DNA of 64,000 nucleotides, taken from contig JAEWOR010000032.1 in the NCBI GenBank assembly GCA_023399595.1, forward strand, positions 12,347 to 76,346, read 5' to 3'. The position numbers were made by a program, and so were the translations under genes. The notes beneath the pieces are model-generated. The model ran no database searches and was not told the origin of the DNA. It saw only the letters and a list, made by a program, of their open reading frames with translations. Origin of the DNA: Bacteroidota bacterium (GTDB lineage: Bacteria; Bacteroidota; Bacteroidia; Flavobacteriales; Weeksellaceae). Positions 25,886 to 35,902 of this stretch are shown piece by piece. Each line of letters begins with the position of its first letter. Position 1 is the first letter of the stretch.

Positions 25886-27151
25886 ATGAAAAATGAATTG
25901 CAAAATACACGTGATTTCTTAATGGATATTAGCGATAGTATTAATGATTTCTATGCGTTGTATTTTAACGGCAGTTCTGCGTGGATTTTTCAGGTGGCTA
26001 CTAAAATTTTAGTGCTAATTATCCTGTTTTTTTTAATAGATTTTTCTTTGAAATTCTTAATAAAACTGGTTTTTACAACTTTTATTAAAAAAGAGAAAAG
26101 ACCTTTTATTCATGCACTTTTTGAATCTAAATTTCTAAATTCTCTGGTGCATGTTTTTGCATTAGCGATTTGCAGTTTCGCCTTAAATTCGCTTTTCTAT
26201 GAGGGAATGCACAAAATCACCAAAGGCGTTTTAGATAAAATTGTAGATGTATTACAAGTAATAGTAATTTTTGGCGCTGCTTTGCGTTTGTATAAATCTT
26301 TAGAAATATATTTCATTAACATACGCGACACTTACAAGTTGATGGCTTTTCAGGCCATTTCGCAAACCTTGAAAATTTTCGGAGGCGTTATTTTCTTTTT
26401 TATCGCGATTAAAATTATATTTAGTCTCAATTCATCTACTATTTTAGGGAGTTTAGGAGCGATTACTGCAGTTCTTGTGCTCGTATTTAGAGATACTATT
26501 TTAGGTTTTGTTACCGGGATTCATGTGGCTACTTCCAAAAATATGAAAGTAGGCGACTGGATTGGTATTCCAAAGTATAATATCGAAGGAAATATTGCCA
26601 ATATCGATTTGCTTACTACAAAGATTGTGAATTTCGATAAAACTGTTTCTACCATTCCAACTTATGATTTAATGTCCACAGAGATTAGAAATTATCAGGT
26701 GATGACGGAAGGAAATCTTAGGAGAATTAAGCGTTCCATGACTTTCAACATCAAATCTTTCCATTTTTTAACGGATGAAGATATTGATAAGCTTGAAAAA
26801 ATTAATCTGGTTTCGGATTATCTTCAATTTAAAGAAGAAGAAATAAAAGGACAGCGTAGAGATTTAAAGAACGCAGATAATATTCTTAATGGAAATCAAC
26901 TTACTAATATTGGTGTTTTTAGAAAATACGTTGAAAATTATTTGAAGAACAATCCCAATATAGAACAGAAAGAAATAATATTGGTAAGACAATTGGAAAT
27001 TACTCCTCAAGGAATGCCTTTGGAAATTTATTGTTTTACTGTTTTCTCAGGCTTAGAAGATTATGAAAGAGTACAGTCTGATATTTTTGACCATCTTTTG
27101 GTTGCTGCTCAAGATTTCGGATTGGAAATTATGCAAATTAATAAAGTTTAA
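25886..27151 (+). CDS. Mechanosensitive ion channel (MscS/YbdG family)
   Basis: 421 residues. Several N-terminal transmembrane helices are followed by the pore helix and beta domain: GSLGAITAVLVLVFRDTILGFVTGIHVA, then the Sm-like segment NMKVGDWIGIPKYNIEGNIANIDLLTTKI and the TIPTYDLMSTEIRNYQ motif. The length and the extended C-terminal domain resemble YbdG-type channels rather than the short MscS. It would gate in response to membrane tension in the inner membrane. pdxJ starts 2 nt after it. Confidence 0.9.
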   Translation: MKNELQNTRDFLMDISDSINDFYALYFNGSSAWIFQVATKILVLIILFFLIDFSLKFLIKLVFTTFIKKEKRPFIHALFESKFLNSLVHVFALAICSFALNSLFYEGMHKITKGVLDKIVDVLQVIVIFGAALRLYKSLEIYFINIRDTYKLMAFQAISQTLKIFGGVIFFFIAIKIIFSLNSSTILGSLGAITAVLVLVFRDTILGFVTGIHVATSKNMKVGDWIGIPKYNIEGNIANIDLLTTKIVNFDKTVSTIPTYDLMSTEIRNYQVMTEGNLRRIKRSMTFNIKSFHFLTDEDIDKLEKINLVSDYLQFKEEEIKGQRRDLKNADNILNGNQLTNIGVFRKYVENYLKNNPNIEQKEIILVRQLEITPQGMPLEIYCFTVFSGLEDYERVQSDIFDHLLVAAQDFGLEIMQINKV

Positions 27152-27153
27152 AA

Positions 27154-27873
27154 ATGACGAAGCTAAGTGTAAATATTAATAAAATTGCAACTTTAAGAAA
27201 CGCAAGAGGAGGAGATGTTCCTAGCGTTACACAAATAGCCGTGGATGCTCAAAGATTTGGTGCTGAAGGAATCACGATTCACCCAAGACCAGATGAAAGG
27301 CATATTACGAGAAAAGATGTGTATAATCTTAAACCTTTGGTAACTACAGAATTTAATATTGAAGGAAATCCACACAGACCATTTATTGAGATGGTTTTAG
27401 AGGTGAAGCCAGAGCAAGTAACCTTGGTTCCAGATGCGGATGATGCCATTACTTCTAATGCAGGTTGGGATACTGTAAAACATTTAGACTATCTTACAGA
27501 AATTATTGCCGAGTTTAAAAACGCAGGAATTAGAACCTCTATTTTCTTAGACCCAAATCCTGAATTAATAGAATCTGCAGCCAAAACAGGAACTGATAGA
27601 ATTGAGCTCTACACAGAAGCTTACGCAAAAAATTATCCTTTAGATAAAGAAAAAGCGATTCAGAAATATGTGGAAACGGCTGCTAGAGCTGGAGAATTTA
27701 ATCTAGGAGTTAACGCAGGTCATGATTTAAGCTTAGAGAATTTAAAATATTTCTCTGATGAAATTCCAAATCTTTTGGAGGTTTCTATTGGTCATGCTTT
27801 AATTTCCGAAGCTTTGTACATGGGATTAGAAAACACTATTCAAGCTTATTTGAAGAGGCTGGCTAAATGGTAA
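27154..27873 (+). CDS. pdxJ: Pyridoxine 5'-phosphate synthase
   Basis: 239 residues, typical. LSVNINKIATLRNARGGDVP, GITIHPRPDERHI, VTLVPDADDAITSNAGWD and LGVNAGHDLSLENL are the family's active-site and phosphate-binding segments. It condenses deoxyxylulose 5-phosphate with aminoacetone 3-phosphate. Together with pdxH at 2772 this implies the DXP-dependent B6 route. It is only 2 nt after the channel gene, so co-transcription is likely although the functions are unrelated. Confidence 0.96.
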   Translation: MTKLSVNINKIATLRNARGGDVPSVTQIAVDAQRFGAEGITIHPRPDERHITRKDVYNLKPLVTTEFNIEGNPHRPFIEMVLEVKPEQVTLVPDADDAITSNAGWDTVKHLDYLTEIIAEFKNAGIRTSIFLDPNPELIESAAKTGTDRIELYTEAYAKNYPLDKEKAIQKYVETAARAGEFNLGVNAGHDLSLENLKYFSDEIPNLLEVSIGHALISEALYMGLENTIQAYLKRLAKW

Positions 27874-27968
27874 TTAGATTGGAGTAAAGAATAAAAAAAA
27901 AAATGATTGAGAAAAGTTAAGATAAAGTAAATGATTGTCTTTCTCTTTCATTATAAAAATAAAAAAAA

Positions 27969-28742
27969 TTGGAAATTTTACATTCAAAAATATACGGAGT
28001 AGAAAAGGCTGGAACACCACTTTTGGTTTTTCATGGTCTTTTCGGGATGCTAGATAATTGGGGAAGTTTTGGAAAAGAGTTTGGGGAATTAATGCCTGTT
28101 CATCTAATCGATCTTAGAAATCATGGAAAAAGTTTTCATGATGATGAGATGAATTTAGAAGTAATGGTAGAAGATATCAACAATTATATGAACGCACATT
28201 CCATTCCTCAAGCCAATCTTTTAGGACATTCTTTGGGAGGAAAAGTGGTTATGCAGTTTGCAATAGATCATCCAGAAAAAGTGAAAAATCTTATTGTTGC
28301 AGACATCGCTCCAAAAGCTTATCCGCCCCATCATCAAGGGATTTTTAAAGCTTTAAATTCTATTGATTTAAAATCTTTACAAGGTCGTCAGGAAGCCGAA
28401 GCTGAGCTTAAAAACTATATTCCAGAACTGAGTGTTATTCAGTTTTTGCTTAAAAATCTGTATTGGACAGACAATAAAACTTTAGACTGGAGATTTAATT
28501 TACCGGTTCTAACAGAAAAATACAATGATTTTATCACCACAAGTGTTCGCTACGGTGTTTTTGAAGGACCAACTTTATTCTTGGGTGGTGAAAAATCTAA
28601 TTATATTTTACCTCAAGATGAATTTGCCATAAAACAACAATTTCCAAAAGCGGAAATAAAAAAAGTTCCCAAAGCTGGACATTGGGTTCAAGCTGAAAAT
28701 CCTAGAGATTTTAATGCAATGGTGAAAGAATTTTTGGTTTAA
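27969..28742 (+). CDS. Alpha/beta-fold hydrolase
   Basis: 257 residues. PLLVFHGLFGMLDNWGSFG holds the oxyanion HG motif, LIDLRNHGKSFHDDE follows, the nucleophile elbow is GHSLGGKVV, and the histidine is in AGHWVQAENP. This resembles the YbfF-type esterases. The start is a TTG codon giving EILHSKIYGVEK; the first ATG is far inside and would remove the oxyanion strand, so TTG is preferred. The substrate is unknown. Confidence 0.85.
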   Translation: MEILHSKIYGVEKAGTPLLVFHGLFGMLDNWGSFGKEFGELMPVHLIDLRNHGKSFHDDEMNLEVMVEDINNYMNAHSIPQANLLGHSLGGKVVMQFAIDHPEKVKNLIVADIAPKAYPPHHQGIFKALNSIDLKSLQGRQEAEAELKNYIPELSVIQFLLKNLYWTDNKTLDWRFNLPVLTEKYNDFITTSVRYGVFEGPTLFLGGEKSNYILPQDEFAIKQQFPKAEIKKVPKAGHWVQAENPRDFNAMVKEFLV

Positions 28743-28921
28743 TTTGCTATTGATAGAATCAGACGAGAAATCGTAAATTTTATTGTATTTTTCGTGTAAT
28801 TAAGACGAAAAGCTGTATGTGAAAATGGAAAATCATTGATTTTCTAACGTCTTAAAAACAATTTCAAGAAGAGATTAATCTTGCGCCTTTGCGTTAAAAA
28901 AATATAAGAAACCCTCCAAAA

Positions 28922-29932
28922 ATGATTTTAGTAACTGGTGCAACAGGTATTTTAGGAAGACTCATTACACTTGAACTTTTAAAAAAAGGAGTTGAGGTTC
29001 GTGCTGCAAAACGCCCTTCAAGTAATTTGGAAGAGGTGAAGCATTCTTTTTCTTTTTATACCGATAATGCTGAAGAGTATTTTAGTAAAATACAGTGGAT
29101 GGATGTAGATTTTGATGATCTTAATTCTCTACAAAATGCATTGCAGAATATAGATGAAGTGTATCATTGCGCTGCAAAAGTAAGTTTTCATCCAAAAGAT
29201 GCCAAGGAACTTTACCATGTAAACATCAATGGTACAAGAAATATTCTATACGCTTGCGAAAACTCTTCCGTTAAGAAGTTTTGTCATATAAGTTCTATTG
29301 CGGTTTTAGACGGTTTAAATGAAGAAGGAAAACAAGATGAAGAGTCAGATTTTAATTCTAAATTAGATCATTCTTCGTATGCTATTTCTAAACATTGGTC
29401 GGAAATGGAGGTTTGGAGAGCTTCCGCAGAAGGTTTAAACACCGTTATTGTTAATCCAGGAATAATTATCGGCTCCGGAAATTGGAATCAAAGCAGTGGA
29501 GAACTTTTTAGTACTTTTGCAGATAATCCTTTTACATTTTCTGGGGGAACTTCCTATGTAGATGTAAGAGATGTAGCGAATGTAAGCATAGAATTAATGG
29601 AGAAAAATATTTTTGGAGAAAGATTCATTTTAATTTCCGAAAATGTTCCCTATAAAACTTTTGCTGACCAAGTTCGCAATACATTGGGGCTTAAAGAAGC
29701 TCAAATTTTAGGAAAACCTATATTAAATATCGGAAGGGTCATGAATTCTCTTTTCGGTTGGGCGATTCCTAAACTTAAAATGGTCAATAAAACAAATATT
29801 GAAGCTATAACTAGTTTTACAGAGGTTTCGAACCAAAAAATAAAGGATAGATTAGATTATAAGTTTATCCCCATTAAAGAAAGTATAAGCTTTCATTTAC
29901 AAAATTATATTACAGATAAGAAGAAATCATGA
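28922..29932 (+). CDS. NAD-dependent epimerase/dehydratase (SDR) family protein
   Basis: 336 residues. Rossmann motif ILVTGATGILGRLITLEL (GxxGxxG, residues 2-19), NINGTRNILYAC, and the catalytic SSYAISKHWSEMEV (YxxxK). This is an extended SDR of the dihydroflavonol-reductase-like group. Its end overlaps the acyl-CoA ligase start by 4 bases (ATGA), so the two form a coupled pair. An action on lipid or acyl intermediates is plausible but unproven. Confidence 0.85.
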   Translation: MILVTGATGILGRLITLELLKKGVEVRAAKRPSSNLEEVKHSFSFYTDNAEEYFSKIQWMDVDFDDLNSLQNALQNIDEVYHCAAKVSFHPKDAKELYHVNINGTRNILYACENSSVKKFCHISSIAVLDGLNEEGKQDEESDFNSKLDHSSYAISKHWSEMEVWRASAEGLNTVIVNPGIIIGSGNWNQSSGELFSTFADNPFTFSGGTSYVDVRDVANVSIELMEKNIFGERFILISENVPYKTFADQVRNTLGLKEAQILGKPILNIGRVMNSLFGWAIPKLKMVNKTNIEAITSFTEVSNQKIKDRLDYKFIPIKESISFHLQNYITDKKKS

Positions 29933-31695
29933 ATCTTGCAGAGATTATCATCAATAAAAACTTCGAAAAACATCCTTCTAAATCCGTTATTGGTTTTAAG
30001 AAAAAAGATGAATGGAAATCCCTAAACTGGAGTAAATTCCGAGATTTAGTTCTTAAAACCGCTAATGCGTTAAAAGCTGAAGGTATTGAGGAAAGAGATA
30101 AAGTAGCTATCTATGCAGATAATTCTGGCGAATGGATTACCATGGATTTGGCTATTATGGCAATTGGAGCGATTACCGTTCCTATTTATTCCACCAATAA
30201 TCCTGAACAAGCCGAATATATTATTAAAGATTCTGAAGCAAAGCTAGTAATGGTGGGAAATCAGGAGCAATATAATGCTTGTTATGAAATGCTTCAAAAA
30301 TCAAATAACTTAAAGAAAGTAATTGCGGGAAAGAGAAAAATTTTCACCAAACCCGATCATTCTTTTTTCTTAAACGATTTTATAGAAAAAGAAAACAACA
30401 TCCTCGAATATTGTCCTAAAAATGATGACGATGTAGCAACACTCATCTATACTTCGGGAACAACAGGAACTCCAAAAGGGGTAATGTTAACGCACGGTAA
30501 TTTTATCAAAGCTATTGATGCGCATTTTGAATTTTTTAAATTTAAAAACTTTGAAAATGAAGAATCTTTGGCGTTTTTACCACTTACACACGTTTTCGAA
30601 AGAAGTTGGACGTTACTTTGTTTATACGGTGGAGCAAAAGTAAGTTTCTTGGAAGATACTAAAGAGATAGCACATGCTTTAACGCAAGTGCAGCCTAGTA
30701 TGATGTGTGCTGTGCCGCGCTTTTTCCAGAAAATTTATGCAGGAGTTCATGAAATGGTGGAAAAAGGTTCTCCTTTTAAAAAGAAAATTTTTGCTTGGGC
30801 AATCGGAATAGGGAAACAAGTATCTGAATTAAAAAGAACAGGAAAGCAAGTCCCTTCTGCTTTAGCATTGAAATATAAAATTGCGGACACGCTCGTTTTC
30901 AAAAAAGTGAAAGCTAAAATGGGTGGTAAACTATGGTTTTTACCTTGTGGAGGAGCTTCTATTTCGCCTGAAGTAACGGAGTTTTTTGATGCAATGGGCA
31001 TTCATTTAACGGTTGGTTACGGTCTTACAGAAACTACGGCTACACTTTCTGCATTTCCTTTTACACACTTTAAATATGGAACTTCAGGAAAAACGCTTCC
31101 TGGTGTGGAAATAAGAATTGGTGCTGAAAATGAAATCCAAGCCAAAGGTAATGGCATCATGAAGGGGTATTACAAAAAACCTGAGGAAACAAAAGCTGTA
31201 TTTACTGAAGATGGCTGGCTTAGAACAGGTGATGCAGGTTATGTAGATGAGGAAGGAAATATTGTATTGACAGAGCGTTTGAAAGATTTAATGAAAACTT
31301 CCAACGGAAAATATATTGCTCCTCAACAAATAGAAAATTTGTTTTCAAATAATAATTATATCGCTCAAATTACGCTTATTGCAGAAGGAAGACAATTTGT
31401 TTCAGCTTTAATAGTTCCTAACTTTGAATTTTTACAAGAAGAAATTAAAAAACTGAATATTCCTTTTACCAATTGGGAAGATGTAGTAAAAAACGAAAAA
31501 ATTCATCATTTCTATAAACAGAAAATAGATGAAATACAGAAAGAAATTTCCGCTTTTGAAAGGATTAAGAAATTTGTGTTAATGCCTAGAGAATTCGAAA
31601 TTTCTACCGGAGAAATGACGCCTACTTTAAAAATTAAAAGAAGTGTTGTAGCTAAAAATTATGCCGATATTATTGATAAAATGTATAATGACTAA
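29929..31695 (+). CDS. Long-chain fatty-acid--CoA ligase (AMP-binding)
   Basis: 588 residues, an adenylate-forming enzyme. The P-loop-like motif is LIYTSGTTGTPKGVMLTHGN; then FLPLTHVFERSW, VGYGLTETTATLS and the hinge GWLRTGDAGYVDEEGN. These match bacterial FACL/FadD15-type ligases that activate fatty acids to acyl-CoA. It overlaps the preceding dehydratase by 4 bases. mvaD follows 48 nt downstream. Confidence 0.92.
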   Translation: MNLAEIIINKNFEKHPSKSVIGFKKKDEWKSLNWSKFRDLVLKTANALKAEGIEERDKVAIYADNSGEWITMDLAIMAIGAITVPIYSTNNPEQAEYIIKDSEAKLVMVGNQEQYNACYEMLQKSNNLKKVIAGKRKIFTKPDHSFFLNDFIEKENNILEYCPKNDDDVATLIYTSGTTGTPKGVMLTHGNFIKAIDAHFEFFKFKNFENEESLAFLPLTHVFERSWTLLCLYGGAKVSFLEDTKEIAHALTQVQPSMMCAVPRFFQKIYAGVHEMVEKGSPFKKKIFAWAIGIGKQVSELKRTGKQVPSALALKYKIADTLVFKKVKAKMGGKLWFLPCGGASISPEVTEFFDAMGIHLTVGYGLTETTATLSAFPFTHFKYGTSGKTLPGVEIRIGAENEIQAKGNGIMKGYYKKPEETKAVFTEDGWLRTGDAGYVDEEGNIVLTERLKDLMKTSNGKYIAPQQIENLFSNNNYIAQITLIAEGRQFVSALIVPNFEFLQEEIKKLNIPFTNWEDVVKNEKIHHFYKQKIDEIQKEISAFERIKKFVLMPREFEISTGEMTPTLKIKRSVVAKNYADIIDKMYND

Positions 31696-31743
31696 ATAAT
31701 TTTTTGTTTTTAACCAATTTTCCAATTTTTCAATTTCATTTTT

Positions 31744-32799
31744 ATGACTGATATTTTTTTAGGATCTCCAAATTTTACTATTAGCAACAAAACAGCTTCT
31801 CAATCTTGTCCATCCAATATTGCTTTAATTAAATATTGGGGAAAATATGAAAACCAAATTCCTGCAAATCCCAGTATAAGTTATACATTAAACCATTGTA
31901 AAACCAATACAGTAATGGAGTTTTTTGCAAATGAAGAATTTTCTGTTCAAACTTTTTTGGCAGGAAATGAAGAAACGAAATTTGCAGAGAAAATTGAGAA
32001 GTATTTTAATAATATGGAAGCTTATCTCCCATGGATTTTAAAGGGAAGATACGTTATAAAAACAGAAAATACCTTTCCTCACAGTTCAGGAATTGCGAGT
32101 TCAGCGTCTGGTTTTGGTGCTATTGCAAAATGTTTAATGGAATTAGACGCAGACTTTACTCAGACTGATAATTCGCAAATTGATACCCAAAAAGCTAGTT
32201 TCTTAGCAAGATTAGGAAGTGGAAGTGCATGTAGAAGTTTGTATGAAGGTTTAGTAGTTTGGGGCGAAACCAAAGAAGTTGCAGGAAGTTCAGATTTATT
32301 TGCTGTTCAATATCCAAACGATGAAATTCATTCTAGTTTTAAAAGCTTTAATGATTGGGTTTTGTTGATTCATGAAGGTGAAAAATCGGTTTCTTCAACA
32401 GTGGGACATGGTTTAATGAAAACCAATCCTTATGCTGAAAGACGTTTTCAAGAAGCGCATGAAAATTTTAGCCTTTTAAAAGGAATTTTGAAATCTGGCG
32501 ACATGGAAGGTTTTATTAAGTTGGTGGAACACGAGGCTTTAACACTTCATGCGATGATGATGATGAGCGATCCCGCATTTATCCTTATGAAAACAGGAAC
32601 TTTGGAAGCTATCAATAAAATTTGGGATTTTAGAAGAGTAACTGGTTTACCCGTCTTTTTCACTTTGGATGCAGGAGCAAACGTGCATGTTCTTTTCCCT
32701 AATGATTTAGAAAGCGATAAAATAGAAACTTTCATCAATCATCATTTGTTGCCACTTACTCAAAAAGGTGGAGTGGTAAAGGATGTGATGAGGTTTTAA
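31744..32799 (+). CDS. mvaD: Diphosphomevalonate decarboxylase
   Basis: 351 residues, GHMP-kinase fold. SCPSNIALIKYWGKYENQ near the N-terminus and the ATP loop FPHSSGIASSASGFGAIA are diagnostic, followed by RLGSGSACRSLYEG. It makes isopentenyl diphosphate from mevalonate diphosphate, the last committed mevalonate-pathway step. This supplies precursors for menaquinone, undecaprenyl lipids and, in this window, the carotenoid operon at 58-63 kb. Confidence 0.95.
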   Translation: MTDIFLGSPNFTISNKTASQSCPSNIALIKYWGKYENQIPANPSISYTLNHCKTNTVMEFFANEEFSVQTFLAGNEETKFAEKIEKYFNNMEAYLPWILKGRYVIKTENTFPHSSGIASSASGFGAIAKCLMELDADFTQTDNSQIDTQKASFLARLGSGSACRSLYEGLVVWGETKEVAGSSDLFAVQYPNDEIHSSFKSFNDWVLLIHEGEKSVSSTVGHGLMKTNPYAERRFQEAHENFSLLKGILKSGDMEGFIKLVEHEALTLHAMMMMSDPAFILMKTGTLEAINKIWDFRRVTGLPVFFTLDAGANVHVLFPNDLESDKIETFINHHLLPLTQKGGVVKDVMRF

Positions 32800-32823
32800 T
32801 ACTGAAATTTGTAAAATAAATAT

Positions 32824-32864
32824 AAAAAGTGATGAATTGTAAAACAGTTTGTCACTTTTTTTTT
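32824..32864 (+). terminator. Terminator of mvaD
   Basis: AAAAAGTGA at 32824-32832 pairs with TCACTTTTT at 32852-32860, followed by more Ts. The 19-nt intervening loop is long, but the T tract is good. Confidence 0.7.
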
Positions 32865-33249
32865 AATGCGAATATCCCATTAAGAAGCTAAAAATCATAA
32901 TGAATAAAACAATACTGGAGATGATGACATAAGTGCTATCTTTTTCTTTCAGATAGCCCACCAAAGCAAAAATGATACGAACTAATGGGGTAAGGATAAG
33001 AAATAAAATTCCTAATTGGATAATCGCCATTCCTTCGCCAGAAATTAGCCCATTCCAGAAACTTCCCCAAATTTTCTCAGAAGAAGTGGGGATATCTATA
33101 TTGCTGTAGTTTTTAGGCATCTTAAAACCTTCCAGAAAAAGTTTTACAAAACCTATTAAAGAAGTTGTTACAGAAAGTACAACGCCTATTCTCAGTAGAT
33201 TTCCTACCGAACGATTCAAATCTATATCTGTAAATGGAGTCTTTCTCAT
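32863..33249 (-). CDS. DUF1634 family membrane protein
   Basis: 128 residues with three hydrophobic segments, beginning TDIDLNRSVGNLLRIGVVLS, and with LGILFLILTPLVRIIFALVGY; these are the DUF1634 pattern. The start overlaps the end of the TauE/SafE gene by 4 bases. DUF1634 genes regularly pair with TauE/SafE permeases, so an accessory role in that transporter is likely. The function has not been shown. Confidence 0.88.
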   Translation of the reverse strand: MRKTPFTDIDLNRSVGNLLRIGVVLSVTTSLIGFVKLFLEGFKMPKNYSNIDIPTSSEKIWGSFWNGLISGEGMAIIQLGILFLILTPLVRIIFALVGYLKEKDSTYVIISSIVLFIMIFSFLMGYSH

Positions 33250-34076
33250 TTGAAATTATTAGTTACACCATTATACATCATATAAAGCGAAAGGAAAGTA
33301 ATGACAATTGCGAAGAAGGTCTTCAATTTTTTAGTTTTAGAAACCATTAAAGTTTTAGAACCAATAAAACTTCCTACTACAATCCCAATTAATACAGGAG
33401 CTGCAACATAAGGGATAATTTCTCCTCTTTGGAAATAAATTAAAGAACTCGCCACCGCTGTTACCCCAATCATAAAATTACTGGTAGTAGTGGAAACTTT
33501 AAAAGGAAGCTTCATCATGTTATCCATGGCTAAAACTTTCAAAGCACCAGAACCAATTCCTAACAATCCAGACATGGCTCCAGCAAAAATCATCATTAAA
33601 AAACCAGGAATGGTATTTCTCGCAGAATAACTTTTAATAACGCCTTTATCGGGAAAAGTTCCATAAAGTTTAAGCTTATGCTCTAAACTTCCTTTAATTA
33701 AAGGTTCTTGATGATCTGGTTTACCTTTTAAATTTAAAATTACTGTTAATAAAAGGATACTTGCGAAGATAATTCCAATAGTATTAGGATTAAGCATTCC
33801 TGAGACCAACGCACCTACAATAGCACCTGCGGTGGTGGCAATCTCTAGAAACATCCCAATTCTCATATTGGTAAAACCTTCTTTTACAAAAGCTACAGCT
33901 GAACCAGAAGATGTTCCAATAACAGAAATAAGGGAAGCTCCGATAGCAAAATGCATTGGAACTCCAAAACCTAAAGTAAGCAAAGGAATAATAATAACAC
34001 CTCCACCTAAACCAGTGAGGGATCCTAAAAGTCCTGCAGATACAGCGCCTAAGAAGAGTATGATAATTTCTACCAT
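33246..34076 (-). CDS. TauE/SafE family sulfite/anion exporter
   Basis: 276 residues with about eight transmembrane helices in two halves. GSLTGLGGGVIIIPLLTLGFG and the second copy GLLGIGSGALKVLAMDNMM are the paired Gly-rich motifs of the family. It transports sulfite, sulfonates or related anions across the inner membrane; the substrate is not predictable. It is coupled by a 4-base overlap to the DUF1634 gene. Confidence 0.9.
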   Translation of the reverse strand: MVEIIILFLGAVSAGLLGSLTGLGGGVIIIPLLTLGFGVPMHFAIGASLISVIGTSSGSAVAFVKEGFTNMRIGMFLEIATTAGAIVGALVSGMLNPNTIGIIFASILLLTVILNLKGKPDHQEPLIKGSLEHKLKLYGTFPDKGVIKSYSARNTIPGFLMMIFAGAMSGLLGIGSGALKVLAMDNMMKLPFKVSTTTSNFMIGVTAVASSLIYFQRGEIIPYVAAPVLIGIVVGSFIGSKTLMVSKTKKLKTFFAIVITFLSLYMMYNGVTNNFK

Positions 34077-34159
34077 TCTACAAAGATAATTAAATGTCTA
34101 TTGATAAAACAAAATTTCAAGTCTCTATTTTTATCAAAAAAAATTACGAATTTTGTAGT

Positions 34160-34699
34160 ATGAAACTTTTTTATGTAATTCTTGGCGCTACACCTGAAGG
34201 AAGGAATATTGAACAGCATGATGTTTTCTTTGGAATTGCAGAAAATTTTGAGGAACTTATTCCAGAAATAAAAAATTTTTGGAAAGATGCTAGAGTGCAT
34301 ATAGATTGCTATCAGGAAGTTAAATTTGCAGATGGCTACCAAATTAATATTGTTGAAAAATCAGAAGAAAAACCTTCGGAACAATTGTTTTTTGTGAATC
34401 TGGGAGGTTATAAAACTGGTTCATTTGAAGAATTTCACGAGCAGCATTTAATGGTGGATATTTCTTTGGGAGGGGTGATAAAAAGAATTAAGAAAACCGA
34501 TTTTTATCAAAATATGGGTTTCAAAGGCGCAGAAAGTCATGTGGATGATAAATATGGTGTGGGCATAGACGATATTTTTTCTGTTCAAGATATTCTTACT
34601 CAAAATATGAAGGATAAATACAGTATTCTTTTAGAAAAATCTGAGGAAAAAAATCAAGAAAATCCTATGCATATTGGATATTTAAAAGTAAAATATTAA
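34160..34699 (+). CDS. DUF1543 family protein
   Basis: 179 residues from the ATG at 34160, which begins MKLFYVILGATPEGRNIEQH, the usual family start. An in-frame ATG at 34094 would add a 22-residue basic extension with no family support and would intrude on the TauE promoter, so I reject it. HDVFFGIAENFEELIPEIKNFW and YHVDxx-like HVDDKYGVGIDDIF are characteristic. It is cytosolic with unknown function. purK follows 20 nt downstream. Confidence 0.82.
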   Translation: MKLFYVILGATPEGRNIEQHDVFFGIAENFEELIPEIKNFWKDARVHIDCYQEVKFADGYQINIVEKSEEKPSEQLFFVNLGGYKTGSFEEFHEQHLMVDISLGGVIKRIKKTDFYQNMGFKGAESHVDDKYGVGIDDIFSVQDILTQNMKDKYSILLEKSEEKNQENPMHIGYLKVKY

Positions 34700-34719
34700 A
34701 AAATAAATCTAAATTAAAA

Positions 34720-35829
34720 ATGAAAATAGGAATCCTTGGAGGTGGACAGTTGGGGAGAATGTTCATTCAAAATGCATTGAATTATGATGATGAGTTTTAC
34801 ACTTTAGACCCTGCGCAAGACGCTCCTTGTCATAATATTTCATATTTTACACAAGGTAATTTTAATGATTATAATACCGTTCTCAACTTCGGGAGAGACA
34901 AGGATGTGGTGACTATTGAAATTGAACATGTAAATGCGGATGCGCTTTCAGAATTGGAAAATTTAGGAGTAAAAGTAGTTCCTAATGCCAAAATTATTAA
35001 AACCATTCAGCAGAAAATTCTTCAAAAAGAATTTTACAAAGCCCACGATATTCCAAGTCCGGATTTTGAAGTAAAATGGAACGGTGAAGATCCTATTTTT
35101 ATGTCACTTCCTTTTGTTCAGAAAATGAATACGGGTGGTTATGATGGAAAAGGAGTTCAGGTTATTCGTACCGAAGAAGATTATCAAAACTTATGGAAAG
35201 AGGCTTCAGTTCTGGAAAGTTTAGTAGATATTGATAAAGAACTTTCTGTAATTGTTGCTAAAAATGAAAACGGAGAAACCAAAACTTTTCCAGTTACGGA
35301 AATGGTGGCGGATCCTAAACTGAATTTATTAGATTTTAATATTTGCCCTACACAATTAACGGAAGATATAGAAACTCAAATTAAAACGATTACCGATAAA
35401 TTTTTAGCCGCAGTAGATTCTCCAGGTCTTTTTGCTATTGAATTGTTCTTGGATAAAGAAGGTAAAGTTTGGGTAAATGAAACAGCACCAAGGTTGCACA
35501 ATTCTGGGCATCAAAGTCAGGAAGGAAATGCGAATTCCCAGTTTGAGCAAATGTATCGTGTGGTTACCAATAAACCTTTAGCAGATACCGATGCTTTCAC
35601 GTTCAGTGGAATGCTTAACTTGGTGGGGGCAGAAGGTTTTTCAGGAAAAGTAATTTATGAAGGCTTGGATAAGGTTTTGCAACTTCCAAAAACATATGTT
35701 CATCTTTATGGTAAAACAGAAACAAAACCTGGAAGAAAAATGGGGCATATTAATGTTTTAGCAAATTCACGCGAAGAATTAATGGAAAAGCTGATTCAAA
35801 TAAAAGCTATGGTGATTGTAAAAGCTTAG
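34720..35829 (+). CDS. purK: 5-(carboxyamino)imidazole ribonucleotide synthase
   Basis: 369 residues, ATP-grasp fold. GILGGGQLGRMFIQNALNY at the N-terminus, VVTIEIEHVNADALSEL, GGYDGKGVQVI and EIAPR-type NETAPRLHNSGHQSQE are diagnostic. It carboxylates aminoimidazole ribonucleotide in purine synthesis, and its product goes to PurE, encoded at 38771. A terminator follows, so the two genes are not co-transcribed. Confidence 0.96.
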   Translation: MKIGILGGGQLGRMFIQNALNYDDEFYTLDPAQDAPCHNISYFTQGNFNDYNTVLNFGRDKDVVTIEIEHVNADALSELENLGVKVVPNAKIIKTIQQKILQKEFYKAHDIPSPDFEVKWNGEDPIFMSLPFVQKMNTGGYDGKGVQVIRTEEDYQNLWKEASVLESLVDIDKELSVIVAKNENGETKTFPVTEMVADPKLNLLDFNICPTQLTEDIETQIKTITDKFLAAVDSPGLFAIELFLDKEGKVWVNETAPRLHNSGHQSQEGNANSQFEQMYRVVTNKPLADTDAFTFSGMLNLVGAEGFSGKVIYEGLDKVLQLPKTYVHLYGKTETKPGRKMGHINVLANSREELMEKLIQIKAMVIVKA

Positions 35830-35848
35830 TGCATTTTAAAATAAAAAC

Positions 35849-35884
35849 AAAAAAACTTTCTCTGTGCAGAGAAAGTTTTTTTGT
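35849..35884. terminator. Terminator after purK
   Basis: An A run and ACTTTCTCT pair with AGAGAAAGT and a T run (stem of about 14 bp, GTGC loop at about 35864-35867). It is symmetrical enough to serve the converging secreted-protein gene as well. Confidence 0.85.
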
Positions 35885-35902
35885 TTTATGAAAGTGTTTT
35901 TT

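Noticed and set aside
34094..34159. An upstream ATG for the DUF1543 gene
   Set aside because: The added 22 residues are not family-like, and the family start MKLFYVILGATPEG coincides with the ATG at 34160.
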